From Gibbula magus (taxonomy: Eukaryota; Mollusca; Gastropoda; Trochida; Trochidae), in assembly GCA_936450465.1 (NCBI GenBank), contig OW388293.1, positions 84,590,134 to 84,654,133 on the forward strand: DNA of 64,000 bases, given 5' to 3'. Each line of letters opens with the position of its first letter. Position 1 is the stretch's first letter. Shown here one piece after another: positions 12,220 to 24,378 of this stretch. The notes under the pieces are model-generated. The model saw only the letters and a list, made by a program, of their open reading frames with translations. It made no database searches and was not told the origin of the DNA. A program made the position numbers and the translations under genes.

Positions 12220-12990
12220 ATATAATTATACATTTTCCAATTTATTGGACGCGGTGAAAAGTTATCACAATTGCAAGGTGATTGAGATATTGTGATAAAC
12301 GTAGACAATAAGTCTCAACACGTTGATCCCCGCACTGATAATTCGAACTGATAAGTTCAGACATTCAGAAAATTTCAAGTATTGTATACGCGATTGTAGA
12401 TACGAATGTATTGACATTTTCTGAAGTTTATTTTTTTAATAAAGACTCAGAATGGAAGCTTCTCAAATGTACATCGAGAATGATTATACACCGTATATTT
12501 CTATTTCAGAATGTAATTGGTATCATGATAGTATGACAAAAAGATATTGTAACTAAAAACCTTGTGACCGTGTGACATTATCAGCAATGTTATTCTGTGA
12601 TTGACCTCCCTTCTATAACATGATACTGATATTCAGCATTACCATTTGCATAAGTCATGTTCTTGGGGAGATTATGTTACTATTAGTGATGTATCTGTGA
12701 AACTGTAGATTTTTATCAAACATGATATTCTTACAACATGATATATTGGTGAATATGTACAGTGTATCAATAACATAACTGTTTTGTATCATTTCCACAT
12801 TATTTTTCATGTTGCCGCTAGAATATATTTCAGGTTTGAAGGTTACCCTTGCATTTAAAAATGACGTGTTATTTATACTATGGGTAGTATGCAGAATGTG
12901 CATGTTACTTTACCTTTAGAAAAGAAAGAAGGAGTTGTCCTGTATGTAATCTCAGTATAGAGAACGACATGCATTTCACATCAGTATGTC
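12220..12990. repeat. Conserved block of the segmental duplication (copy 1, distal end)
   Basis: Aligns with 22,815-23,420 in unit 2: tattggacgcggtgaaaa against attggacgcagtgaaaa, tatacgcgattgtagata against tatacgcgattgtggata, and a string of weaker matches. The 82-codon minus-strand frame at 12,655-12,903 is not preserved in unit 2. I consider it non-coding. Confidence 0.65.
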
Positions 12991-13129
12991 CGTGTTATGT
13001 CGAATTACGACGAAAATATATACCACCTCATTTTCTTGCAAAAACAACCACGGGATGCTTATGTATCCATGATGCAAACTAATAATGAAAAGACATTCTT
13101 ATAAAACAAATTGTGTACCCCACGTATGT

Positions 13130-13200
13130 AAATATATAACATGTTAATATACCACTTTCATACAATAAACATCGTTTGACTTTGACTTTTGACTTTGACT
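13130..13200 (+). mobile_element. LINE 3' tail remnant
   Basis: A polyadenylation-like caataaacatc is followed directly by gtttgactttgacttttgac and a further partial unit. Tails of short TTTGAC-type repeats after AATAAA are known from CR1/L2/Jockey-like LINEs. The sequence upstream, from about 13,000, could be its 3' untranslated region, but no coding remnant is left. Family assignment is tentative. Confidence 0.5.
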
Positions 13201-14099
13201 TATATATATAAACATATTCGTACTTGAATAAATCACTAAGCACGTTCTAGAGGCACGTATTGATTTGCACCAATATATGCAATCTGATATTCGGGTACAG
13301 AGAGACATTTCGAGAAACTAAACAACCGCCATGCAGACGCTCAGGTCCCACTAAACGTTATGTTTTGATTCCTATTATCCATCTCCAAATTCCGACATAT
13401 TGTTCCTTCTAGTAAATTGGTCCAAACGCTGGGTTATGGAGACAATAACGAAAACTTTGACTCTTCTGCACTGGCCGTCAACAGATATGTTTGTATTTGG
13501 AATACAGTATGTCAGAGTCGCATGAAAGCCTCGTCCATCTCACTTGACAGACGAAATCCAGCATGTTTGAGTTGAATGAGAATCAGAAATGCTTCAATGC
13601 TTCTATGCCCTCATGGAATACTGGATGAAATGGATTTGTCAAATAGTGGTGAACACTTAATGTTTTTTATTGCTACTTGAAACAGCGGGCATTTGATTTC
13701 AGTAAGACCAAGAGTTGATGAATCTGCTAAATTTGTTCCTGAGATTATGATTGGTGTGATTGGACTTTTTGGAAAAATGCGGGATGCTCATTTAACTTAT
13801 CAATGGAATTATCTTCAAAACCGAACTATATGGTTTAAATACCATTCTTAGATATTTTGAAACATATTTTTTACATTTATTTCATCAAATATTTTATCTA
13901 ATATTTTTCACATTCCAATAATTGTACTTTACGTCATATTAAAAATGTGGTCATTTAATACTTTCATGTCTGCCTCTTACCCATTGCTTAAATTGCAGTA
14001 GAGACATGCAATAACCACAAAATGTTACAAAGCATAATGTGTGAGATTTCAAATTGTGTGAGAAGTCAAATTGATCAACTTGAATTAATTATTAATTTG

Positions 14100-14440
14100 T
14101 CAGATTTCGTAATCACTTTTCACACGTTTAAGGACATGTACGTGTCATGCCCCAAGGTAACTTTCTGGATTCAATAAATGAGGATTTCAATTGACAATTA
14201 CTCTTCTCCCCTTCAAATTTCTCAAATTGTCCCATAGAGTACTTATACGCGGCCTTTTAAAAAACATCGCCTCATTACCTCCGACGAACGAATTCTGTAA
14301 TGTCACTGAGGCGAATCTGCCTTTTGTGACGTCACTCCAGTCAATTAGTATTTCTCTGTAATCATATATCAACGTGTATACATGTAAGCACATTTTTGAA
14401 GGTGCATCCATTGTGTTTCATAAACTTTTGTTTGGCTTTA
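14100..14440. repeat. Conserved block of the segmental duplication (copy 2)
   Basis: Aligns with 26,065-26,290: gtcatgccccaaggtaactt against gtcatgccccatggtaactt, then continued similarity through gtcactccagtcaattagt against gtcacttcagtcaatcagt. The 74-codon minus-strand frame 14,187-14,411 overlaps this block but is broken in the unit 3 copy, so I do not call it a gene. Confidence 0.7.
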
Positions 14441-14897
14441 ATACGTTCTAACACACCATATGTGCTGTTTACAATACAACAAACAAATTCACTCAGCTTG
14501 CATATTCATCCCCAGTCGCTAAACATATCATAATTAGTAGTTTCCAATTAAAATCGACTAACATCATCATACATGTGCAGACACCGAAAGTGCACGTCCT
14601 ATTTACATGCACGGCAGTTATATGACCAATTGAACATTATCAACCCAAAATCCTTTTGTTGTCTGGTTTAAATAAGATTCCAAAATTACGTTTGAATAAT
14701 TTAGCGCGCGCCACACGAGGTGCATTGTCCGGTTTTCGATTAGAAATCGATATTGTTACCTTCATATCGTCAATATACTAAGTTGAGTATCATCAAAATG
14801 GTATTTTTCGGTAACAGTTCGTATTTCTCGATAAAATAAGACCATTTATAACGTTTGGCATATTTGATTCCCAACAACACAATGGATGTACCTTTAA

Positions 14898-15251
14898 AGG
14901 GGCAGTAGCACGTTTTTTGCTAAATTTATTTTTTTCAAATTTCCTTTTCATAATGATAGTTCATGCCATTTAAATGTACTATAGAGGGTAAAACATCCTA
15001 TAACACAAACCAATTATCCGTAGTAGTGATAACGGTGTTGCGTATAAAGCAAAAATTGCATGGCGGCCATTTTATTGTGATCACATTTTATTATTTCGAA
15101 TGACAAAAACGATCCCTATGGCTTTACTGAGCCATGGACACTCATTTTTAACTTGTTTTTCTGAAGAGAGAAGGGTATTTTACAATTGGTGAAATTATTT
15201 TTCAAATACATTTCATCGACTTATTTGAGCAAAAAAAGTGCTACTGCCCCT
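14898..15251. mobile_element. TTAA-flanked MITE (piggyBac-type target), best copy
   Basis: The element starts AGGGGCAGTAGCAC and ends GTGCTACTGCCCCT, perfect 14-bp inverted repeats. TTAA lies immediately outside each end (14,894-14,897 and 15,252-15,255), the target duplication characteristic of piggyBac-type transposition. It is 354 bp with no open frame. The right flank (ttaactgtcga) is found uninterrupted in unit 3 at 26,302 (accttttaactgtcgattga), which approximates the empty site. Collinear relatives are at 6,655 and, more distantly, 11,689. Confidence 0.9.
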
Positions 15252-15459
15252 TTAACTGTCGATATTGATCTAAAACAAAACAGCTCAAATCTTCCGTATT
15301 TTGTTTGCTATGGTAGTCAACTATGTAATTCCGCTGATGTCAAATGCGTGATTATTATATAAATATGTCATTTTGCGCATTTACAATGACCTATAATCTG
15401 ATGTAATCGTAGTAAAATTACATAAAACAAACTAATCAATGATTCGCCGTCTTACAGCC

Positions 15460-16100
15460 CATCGACCGAACGCTAATCACGAGGTCACGCTTCGCTGTAG
15501 TTGTAGGATGCACTTGTTAGTCATGTGTGGTGATAGCGACAAATCGGGTTATAAAAATTGTCTTAATTATCGATGGTAAGTGCATATGTCCTCGATGTTA
15601 TGCTCATGTGATTTCGATATATAACGTACATAGGGATAATAATCTGTCACTCTGTCAGAATACATTACAGATGAACTTGAACACGTCGATAGGCTAAGCA
15701 TAAGGAAAGCAATTCGTTCGTGTTAATCTTTTATTACATTTGATGTCTAGAGATAACATAATGTCTTCTAATTCTCACTGATCAAGCACCTGCACCTACT
15801 CGGTTATGAGACAATCAAACTGTTTCGCGGTACCCCGGTGACCTCTGATAAACATGATTAATATATTGTTGCGTTAACAGTAAGTTCAGTTTCCGGTCAC
15901 CCCAACATTGACTGACTTGAGTGAAAAGTATTGTAGAATATTCATGATTTGCACGTGCGTGGCCCAGTAATGTAAACCTACGATGTTAATGACGAAATGA
16001 TCATTGAATATAGCTGATGTGGCTTTTACATATACATGAAATATTTATCTTATACATTGTATCAGTTCAGCTAAACATGTGGTTGATCATTAGTTGATCA
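15460..16100. repeat. Conserved block shared by units 2 and 3
   Basis: Contains aatcacgaggtcacgcttcg (near 15,475; unit 3 near 26,512), taatgtcttctaattctcac (15,760; unit 3 near 26,787), aatcaaactgtttcgcggta (15,812; unit 3 near 26,852), and ttgatcattagttgatcatg near 16,083 (unit 3 near 27,055). I did not find this block in unit 1. No coding region recognised. Confidence 0.7.
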
Positions 16101-17490
16101 TGTGTGTTTTGTTTGAAACAACACAACGTTGGAAGAGGAGTTTGTATAACTTTCTTTAACTTTAACCCTGCCAACGCGTTCATGTGAGGATACGTATTCT
16201 TAAATGAAAAACTAGCTTATGCATGTACACTCATTTGTTCGAACCTTCAACTCGCATTCAACAAACATATTTTATTCATTTAAGAAATTGATTGGGCACA
16301 AGTTATACAACTAGAAGCCCTCTCCACATAATCGACAAAACGTTGTCAAGGCATAACACATAACACATACAGAAGAGAATTAATCAGTATTCCCATCTGA
16401 GTGTTTGTCAAACAAAGGTGTAAATACTGAAAACTTAACAATAATCCCTGAATGTATATTCATGAAAAGGTCACAATCATTATTATTACATAGCTCAACG
16501 AATGTCTACAATACACTTTCAAGAAGTCTTGATATGTGAAAGATCATGTTTACTGAGTCTGTTTTGTCAGTGTTGACAGATAAATCATAAAGTATAGAAT
16601 CCCAGTATTGAATGAAAGTCCTTTCCTAAAAATGCAGCAAACTGGAAGTTCCAGATCCTTTCGTAACATTGTTTACAAGCCGCCTTAATCCATTAACAAA
16701 AATTCTACCATAATTTTTGGAAATAGTCGCATATGAGTGGTTACTGTGAGAAATCAGAGATGGTAAATTTTGGTCACACAGTATTCTGTCTAATTAGTTA
16801 TACCTGTAATAATATACTTGCTGTCAAACAATGAAATCGATTGCGATCATTCTTAACATGCTTACTTGCAGGAACATGGTTTTAAACGGTCCATTGTTTT
16901 GAGTAAAATGCCAGCAAATAAGTTATTTATATGACACCTTACCAATCATGCATCCCTACATCTAGAAACGTGGTCCAAAGAGTAAAACTCCGTTATGTAA
17001 CGAGTTTTATGGTCCGCTGTTGTGATTAAAATGGTACTAAATAAATGATTTAGGTAGTAAATCTGAAAGATATCAAAGTCAGACCCAAGCCAGCTAAAGT
17101 TAACAACATGGCATTGTACTAGACGGTAGAATGGAGATTGAAAATAGGAAAATGGTTTATTGAGAAGGGAGCACATACATGTATTTCGAATCATTAATTA
17201 TATTTTTCTTCTTAAAAAGAATATAACCATGGAACCATTTTTTGATATCATTCAAATTTGCTGAATGACTGTCGTTACCATACAGTTTTGCCACTGTGTA
17301 CAATCCTTAGGTATGCGTTACACCCGTCTGAACACATCCCCGATATTAAACCTAGGCCTGTGAAGTGTCAGGGGTGGTCGAGGTGATGTAGTATCCAGCC
17401 TTGTACGACGCTTCATCAACCGTGTTTGGAACTTTGTGGACCAAAATTGAAACAATGACTCAGATAAGCATATAATGCGAAGGGAAACAC
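16101..17490. other. Spacer in unit 2, partly shared with unit 3
   Basis: From 17,160 to 17,340 it aligns with 28,560-28,740 (acacatacatgta shared within gagcacatacatgta / gaacacatacatgta, then gccactgtgtacaatcctta against gccattgtgcacattcttta). The remainder has no recognised feature. Short open frames are not conserved. Confidence 0.4.
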
Positions 17491-17494
17491 TTTT

Positions 17495-18050
17495 AAGTGG
17501 CAAAAGGAAGTTGGAGTTATAGTAACTAGTGTGACTGATGATACAAAACTATCATAAGCTAACTATATGTTTTATGGACCTAACCGGAGTGCACTTGTAT
17601 GTGAGAAACATGGGCCAGGAAGTGTACCAGTCATGAAGCGATTGTGTGGCTTTATTTGAACTGATTACATTTGCTGATTTTATATGTTGTGTGTCAGTCT
17701 GTGCTTCCTGTCTCAGGAAACCTCTGTCGTGCAGCCTCAGACTTGTTTCCAATGATGACCGAATATCTTGGGAATGAAAGAAACTCTTGTGTATATTTAA
17801 GAAATAAAATTCGTTTAGCACGAAGTGGGGACATAGTATTTGAGAACTATTGAACATTTGTCTTTTAGCACGAATTGGGGACATAGTATTTCGCAACTTA
17901 AATACATGTTCGTTGAATAACTCAAGAAATATGACTTTGCATCCCGCTAGATTTGTATGTATTTGTTTGAGACTTTATAAGATCAGATCTACCATATCAA
18001 GAAAGCAAACTAGCAAAAGAAGATCGAAATGTCATCAATAAAATATTATT
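17495..18050. repeat. Conserved block of the segmental duplication (copy 2)
   Basis: Aligns with 3,720-4,070 and with the split unit 3 copy. The 114-codon minus-strand frame here (17,552-17,896) and a 92-codon one in unit 3 (29,859-30,137) share a short related stretch (ATQSLHDW here, ATQSLHDC there) because they overlap the same duplicated DNA. Their ends and frames otherwise differ, so I do not call a gene. A local duplication of agcacgaa-ttggggacatag type sequence occurs at 17,817 and 17,868. Confidence 0.65.
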
Positions 18051-18779
18051 TTCACCACGGAAGACCTCATTCCAGCCCTGATCACATATATTGACGTGGA
18101 TAAGCCTGCATAAAAAAGTAAAATATTTGGGCACATTTTATTCAATAGTGACTAGGTTTTTATTTCTATTTTCTGTATGAAAGAAGAATTACGAGGGAGG
18201 AATGAATTTTACTATTTTTCCATCAAAATATACTTTCGTGTTAGAAGTGAACAAAACAGAAACACGTCCGTTCCTGCAGACCCATATTTTAGCAAACATG
18301 ATGCGCCAATTGCTTGATTTATTTTTCAAATGACTATTAAAAGCTGTCACGCGCATTAATAAAAGTGATAGGAGTTTCCTTTGATCTGACATATTTCCTG
18401 CCATTTTTAGGCATTTGTCATGTGCCCTTCTCGTTTTGTCCTTTAAAGCATTTAAATCAAAGATAATCAATATTGTCAACTAAACTGAAGATGCAAGTGC
18501 TTTAACCTAACATAATATGTTAGGCGTCAGCAACAAGAACATAACTCTTGTACAGACTCGCACAAGCAAGGATACTTTCTTTTCAAACGTGTCCATCTTG
18601 TAACAGTATATGAGAACTTTACAGTGATTGGGTTAAATTTTAACAAACGTAACAGCTGCGAACTTGTTTTTGCAATTTAAAAAATTTAAAAAATTGAAGT
18701 TATTTCCTGTTCAGGCGACTGTCACAAACACGTCTTGTATCCGCCTAAGACATCACCACGCATGTATATGGCTTCAGTG

Positions 18780-19880
18780 ACCTGGTCGTCTGAAGGGCAA
18801 GGTCATCGGAAGCAATCAGACAGATTCTGAGAAATATTATGACGACCTGTCGACAAAGCTTACTTGATTTGATTACTTGCGGACATGAATGTTCATAGCC
18901 AGATATTTTATGACATTTATAGTATCTAGCTGCACACTTACATTCGAGATTGAATCTGCATCTAACACTACTCAGCATGACACTCCTATCAGTGTTTCTT
19001 CAGAATTCCGACTTATTTTTAAATGGTCTCACAGATTGATTTGCATTGCACTTTTATATTCTACCTCAAGTTTAACTCACGGTATACTGTCGTTAGATCT
19101 AAGATACAAATATTTCAAATTTTTAAAAACTACAAAGCCCTTTCAAAATCACATCCAGGAGATGAAATGGACCAGTCAGCAAGGTGTTTTCTTAAATACA
19201 GCCTGTCGATTACTGTCATATCCACTGAAGAGGTACACAATATATGCTTTCGACTGTTCAAGTTTTATGATTGTTATTTTCATCGAGTGCAGATAGTTAT
19301 AGCTATGTTTTCCTGGGAGTTTCAAGACAAGTCATCCTTTTGAAATGGATTTCTATGATACGAAGTATTGTTCAATTACCTCAGACGCTCATTAAACAAA
19401 TCATACCTTTACGAATGCTAAATATCGACGATAAACTTAGTCTGTATATTTATTTGTTCAAATCTTTTGAATTGCATTTTAAGTGTTGAGGTTAATAACT
19501 GTTCAGAATAATGTAATTCAAAACTAAGTCGATTAATTTGAAGTGTTTTCAAGTTGTTATTAGAATTGCCAGATTCATGTTTATACCAACAAATCCCCGA
19601 AGAGTGTATTTATATAACATCTGAAATGAGAAACATAAATGCATTGGACTGAAATGGGAAAATTAATACAAAAGGTTAGAAAAGATGCTTTAAATGGATT
19701 ACGCCTACTTGAAAGTTGTAAAGATTAAAGCATACTTGAAAGTTTTAAAGATTAAAGTGCAATATAAATTACAATGTAGACGTGTAACTTTCGATTAGCT
19801 AATATGAAATCTGAAGTGTACCTTGATATATAAATTGTTCTGTCTTGTTATAGATTGTAGAACGCCATACACTTGAGCTG
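18780..19880. repeat. Conserved block of the segmental duplication (copy 2)
   Basis: Counterpart of 4,620-5,650 and of 30,840-33,900. The stretch aaatacagcctgtcgattac (19,194) and the following tgtcatatccactgaagag are nearly identical at 33,178, after a large private insertion in unit 3. Several overlapping open frames (135, 106 and 72 codons) occur in different frames. None is preserved in units 1 and 3. Confidence 0.75.
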
Positions 19881-20017
19881 ATTTCACTCAGTGTCGCACA
19901 TACTTGTTAGTATCATACAGGAATACCCGGATACTGCAGCAGTTAAACGTGTTGCAGACACGTCCACTGTTTAACTATGATACACGTTTCGTTATCATGC
20001 TTTTGTTTCTGGCCTAG

Positions 20018-20290
20018 GCATGAGGTTTTTGGGGTTTCAAGCCGCTTTCAAGTGTATTTCATTTTCACGGGGAAAGCCTACGCCATGTGGCTAAGCATTG
20101 TGAAACCTGCGAGCTGCAACTGGCAAACTACGCTCAATTCAGTGTAGCATTGTATCCAAATCCTATTGCGTGTAGAACACTTACTTACTTACTGTACTGC
20201 AGAAAAAGTTGCCTCTGGCGGGATTCGAACACTGGATCCCTTGATCCGAAGCCAAATGTGCTAACCACTGTGTTATTCCGCTCCCTGTCT
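20018..20290 (-). mobile_element. SINE with tRNA-like head, minus orientation
   Basis: On the minus strand a tRNA-like segment (20,285 down to 20,211) is followed by the SINE body shared with the copies at 9,428, 34,703 and 34,925, ending near 20,020 in ggcttgaaaccccaaa. The head reads gggagcggaataacacagtg, then gttagcac, a possible anticodon stem-loop (TTTGG-CTTCGGA-TCAAG, anticodon TCG, arginine type), and a B-box-like gttcgaatcccgcc. The acceptor and T stems do not pair properly, so it is not a working tRNA. It is the only piece in the window with a head, and it reveals the family's origin and direction. Confidence 0.75.
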
Positions 20291-20640
20291 ACCCAAACTG
20301 AAGTCTTCAATGATGCAATCCAATTATCGGTAACCAGGCGATAACCTTTGTCAATTTTTCTAATTCTAAAAAGTAACTGTATATCATATATGACTATGCA
20401 TTTTTGTGGAAGCAACACGTTTATGTCTAATAACAGGTTTACCTATTTCACTGTACTCGAAAAGAGCCGACAAACATTTGTTGTATTACGGTAGTATCCC
20501 GATAGTCTAGTACTAACGAATAGCAAATGAAGGGAAACATCATGGCACCTTGTATTTAACGTGAGATATGATTGTGTGTATTACATTCTCATGGTTCTCC
20601 ATGATGCTTTACACATATAACTTGAGTCTGTTCACCCACT

Positions 20641-21010
20641 GTCAATGTTACATATCAGATCGATGATGTTTCTTCGTCAGAGTCACTGGATGAGCACTGC
20701 TAGGCGTCAAATCAGAGAAGTTACAGTCCCGGGCAAATAATTTCCCATTATTCAGAATCATGTATTACATCTGACATGGAAATGAATTATTAGTCCACTC
20801 TGTAATTATGTTATCAATAAAAATATCCTTGTCAGTCTACGTGATTACATAACGTCAAGAGATACTCTTCTCAAAGACATTGATTCCATGTATCATTCAT
20901 AATCTCTGCATATCAGTCCTGGAAAGTTGCATCTCTCGATTATTGATATCAATTAGATTTATTATCATAGTATTTCATCTTCAAATCTAAATGATGTAAT
21001 GTCTTTATCC
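20641..21010. repeat. Best-conserved block of the duplication (copy 2 of 5)
   Basis: High similarity to 8,821-9,230 through gattattgatatcaattaga and the following catcttcaaatctaaatga. It is the first of two adjacent copies in unit 2. It has lost about 35 bp around 20,895, corresponding to gaacacgttattagctgatg in the other copies. Confidence 0.8.
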
Positions 21011-21059
21011 AAACAATCCAGAATTTAGGAGAGCGTTTGAGATTATTTCGAGTAAATAT

Positions 21060-21440
21060 TGTTGCGGGTCATGATGTTTCCCTGCCAAAGTCACTGAATC
21101 AGCACTGCCAGTTGTTAAGTCAGAGTATTTACAGTCCCCGGCAAATAATTTACCATTATTCATAATTATGTATTGCATCTGACATGGAAATGAATTATTA
21201 GTCCACTCTGTAATTATGTTATCAATAAAAATTATCCTTGTCAGTTTAAGTGATTACATAACGTCAAGGGATAATCTTCTCAAAGACATTGATTCCATGT
21301 ACAGAACACGTTATTAGCTGATGTCAGCTCATCGATCTATTCATAATCTCTGCATATCAGTCCTGGAAAGTTGCATCGATGCACGTTGTTCATCTTAAAT
21401 TTGAAATCGCATTAATGATGATAATATGATAGAAAGGCCT
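21060..21440. repeat. Best-conserved block of the duplication (copy 3 of 5)
   Basis: Second, adjacent copy in unit 2, retaining gaacacgttattagctgatg near 21,304. The core from cattattcataattatgtat to tgattacataacgtcaaggg is nearly identical to the previous copy. This shows a local tandem duplication of about 420 bp within unit 2. Confidence 0.8.
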
Positions 21441-21885
21441 GCATCCACTCAATGACGTTCCATTTTCGTTTAGCGGGATTGTAATGTGAGACAGACAGAG
21501 AGAGATGAACCAACCATCGAACTATTAATTCTGTAGTTATAAGAAGATGTGTGAAGATGATACATTTTTAATCTCGCATCCCTGCATGTATAAACGTGGT
21601 CCAATAACAAAATCCAAAGAGTAAAGAGAACTCGTCTAAACTTTTAATTGTACAATCCCCTCCCCAACTGGTAATACCTGGTTTCCTCTGACGTCAACAC
21701 GTGTGATTGAAGTTCGTTGTACTATCACGTCTACTGTGTGTACACTTTATGAATTTGAGGGCTATGGCTAGTTATTACGTTAGCTCTACTCTATGAACAT
21801 CCTCGGTTACCCATGGTTTTATTTATGCTCCGTTACTCTCCACTATATCACCCATGGGAAATTTCATCAGATAAATCTGCCCTTA

Positions 21886-22096
21886 AATTATCCGCCCTTG
21901 GCCGGCGTGAGCCAATCAAACCGCTACGCAGCATGGACCTGCGAGTCAATGACAATTCATACCACTTCGTTACAAAGCACGCGAGGTCATTTTGTTAGCC
22001 ATCCGTCACCGGTTATCTCCCTTGACCATTTCCGTCTTATCGTATTGAATATTTCTTCTGTCACTGACTTCGTCACACCAGCCAAGGGCGGGTAAT
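21886..22096. mobile_element. Small MITE with CCGCCCTTGGC ends
   Basis: Starts attatccgcccttggccgg and ends ccagccaagggcgggtaat, an inverted repeat of about 19 bp with two mismatches. The interior of about 170 bp is richer in GC and CpG than its surroundings and holds gtgagccaatcaaaccgc, a CCAAT-type motif. The open frames crossing it (100 and 61 codons) extend beyond its ends and have no motif. No clear target duplication could be defined. Confidence 0.65.
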
Positions 22097-22099
22097 CAT

Positions 22100-23985
22100 T
22101 TCGCTGACAGAGTTTCCCAAAAACAGTTTTAATGATACTGACTACTACTTTCTACCATGTGATTTATGGAAATGTGCAAAATAAGGGACGTAAATATACT
22201 TATGATTTCATACTTTCGGTCAGTCTTATCCTTACCTTAAAGACAGATTACGGACACCAACATCCTACATAAAGGCAACTTCACACTTGTTCACATTAGA
22301 AACATCTAAATAATATGCAACTAATCTAAATATTAACAACTAAAAAAACGTTTCGATGCTTTTCTCTTTCGTTTCAGTAATGTATAAGTAAACTGAATGT
22401 TTTTTTTTATTTATGAAGTAAATGTGTAGTAGCATATGTATGTATTTGGAATTCTATTGATATTGTTTAACGTTCTGATATCCGAAGTTGACATATTTGA
22501 ATTAGCGATTTTAACTGAATTTAAGAGTGCAAATATCATTGCACATTTGATGAAACTAGAAATTGTAAATTAGCTATCTCTCAAATCTTTAACTTCTGAT
22601 CAACACCTCCATTTATTTATTTGAGTAATGACGACGAATGTCAATTATATGTACTGTTTTTAATTTAACTCTCTTGATATCATTTAGAACATGCATGTTT
22701 TAAAATCGAATGTTTCATCAAAACAATATATGAGATATTAGTTTTTTTTCATTATTATTTACAATATGATATTTGTGTTCTTACAAAATTTCCATACCAT
22801 ACTTTGTGTACAGCTAAAAATGTATTTGATAAATTGGACGCAGTGAAAATTATCCCAATTCCCAAAGTAATAGAGGTATTTTGGTGAAAGTTCAGAAATA
22901 CATTATCGCCTGCACCCTCATCATGTGTTTTTCAACATGATAATTTCAGACATTTAGTAACATTTTAAGAATTATATACGCGATTGTGGATAGAAATTTT
23001 CTGGAACTTTCTTTACAACTTAAAGACTTCTGAACAGAGAAATGGAAGCATTTCAAATATTGTATAACGATAATAATTATAGATTCCCTCTCTCAGAATC
23101 AGTATTTAATGAGGTACACTATCAAAGATACTCATTTAAAACGTTCGAACTACGCAACACAAAATTAATTTATTTTGGAATGCTTTTGGTATCATGATGG
23201 TATGACAAAAATATGTTGTATTTATAATCCTTGTGACTTTGTGACATTGACAATGCGATTATTTTATTAACCTCCCCTCTATAGTACATGAGACTGATGT
23301 TCAGTATTGACAGTCATCTTGCTGGGAAAACATCTTTTTGCAGTGAAGAATCTTTGAAACTGCGGATCTGACAACAGGATATATATATATAGGAGAATAT
23401 ATCTATCAACCTCAGTTCTATATCAAACCATTTCCGGGTTACAGCATTTTAACAAATGAAATATTTGAAAAAGGGATTCTTTTGGCCTTTGAATCTAAAG
23501 GAAGATAATTCTGGCAGAAATCGTTTGATTTGTGATCTATTTCCTACAATCTATGTTACATGGTTAACTTAACAAATCATCTACAGGACATCATATCAAA
23601 GTTGATAGTATGAGCAATCTTTGAACAGATACCCCAAAATGGTAATTTGATGACTTTGCGACTTTTCATGGTGTGAATTATTGTTCTTCAATCAATAGAG
23701 ATACAAACATGATTAATATCTCATTTTAAAGCTAACAAATTATGTTATCACGCAAAAGCATGGACCTACACATGATATTTCATTGAATAGTGGGTTTGTT
23801 TTCGAAAGTCGCCATTTTCATTTAATCTAACATATTTCTAAACCTTCGTATGCATTATTCAAAGAACAACAATTTGAATGTGAACGCTTTCATAAAAAAG
23901 CTGATTACCAAAAGAAACCCATTAATTGATGGGGATTAAAGTCAACCATGGATTTCAAGGTAAGGCAGAAGTCTTGAAAACTAAG
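22100..23985. other. Distal part of unit 2
   Basis: AT-rich, with the conserved block at 22,815-23,420 matching 12,220-12,990 of unit 1. No coding region, RNA gene or new repeat recognised. Confidence 0.4.
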
Positions 23986-24378
23986 CATTGACGAGTCAAT
24001 CCTAGCTGTATTTGGAAATTTCACAGATAAGCAGAAAAAACCCTCATCCATCACAACAGACAAACGGAATCGAGCTTGTGTGATTTGTGTGCTGACTTGG
24101 TGGAATCAAAATTTCTTCAATAACCTCATGGACCGTAAGATGAAATTGATATGTCAAAAGGGGATGAACACTTCACACGTGTATTGCTAATGGGAGAAAT
24201 GTGCAATAGACTTCGAGAAAGCTTGGAGTTGATGAATCTGATGAATTAGCCCCTGCGATTATGAGTCGTGAAGATGGTCTTGGATTCTTATCTGACTTAC
24301 TTTAAAGGTTTTTACATGCCAATAAATAGGGTTTTCATCATATTGAAAGCTGGGTCCTATGATAATTTTGTGTCTGTC

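Larger units (their letters stand above)
570..13430 (+). repeat. Segmental duplication, unit 1
   Basis: First of three diverged tandem copies of a long non-coding segment. Blocks shared with the later units, in order: 600-930 (with 13,450-13,860 and 23,990-24,300), 1,090-1,270 (with 25,560-25,745), 3,720-4,070 (with 17,495-17,740 and 28,960-30,090), 4,620-5,640 (with 18,780-19,860 and 30,840-33,900), 8,610-9,240 (with 20,380-21,020), 10,130-10,215 (with 21,655-21,735), 10,740-10,795 (with 22,550-22,610), and 12,220-12,900 (with 22,815-23,400). Identity by eye ranges from roughly 60 to 90 percent. No open frame is conserved across copies, so I infer non-coding material. Private insertions include a TIR element at 1,848, a minisatellite at 2,864, MITEs at 6,655 and 11,689, and a foldback at 8,214. 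Boundaries are approximate. Confidence 0.8.
13431..23985 (+). repeat. Segmental duplication, unit 2
   Basis: Second tandem copy. It starts where tgtatttggaatacagtatg (13,490) lines up with tgtatttggaaatttcac (24,010) of unit 3. It carries the block 15,460-16,010 (aatcacgaggtcacgcttcg, with 26,505-26,960 of unit 3), which was not found in unit 1. It also holds an internal duplication of the 8.8-kb-type block (20,641-21,010 and 21,060-21,440), plus private MITEs at 14,898 and 21,886 and a SINE at 20,018. No open frame inside is shared with units 1 or 3. Boundaries are approximate. Confidence 0.8.

Noticed and set aside
17552..17896. Minus-strand frame sharing ATQSLHD with one at 29,859-30,137
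   Set aside because: The likeness follows from the duplicated DNA. The two frames differ before and after the short match and in their ends.
18889..19489. Open frames of 135, 106 and 72 codons in unit 2
   Set aside because: Three overlapping frames in duplicated sequence, none preserved in unit 1 or 3, and no domain motif.
20211..20285. Possible tRNA-Arg (TCG) gene
   Set aside because: Acceptor and T stems do not pair, and it is fused to a SINE body. It is a SINE head, not a tRNA gene.
21793..22095. 100-codon frame across the 21,886 MITE
   Set aside because: It starts outside and ends at the element boundary, has no motif, and is probably chance in a GC-richer insert.
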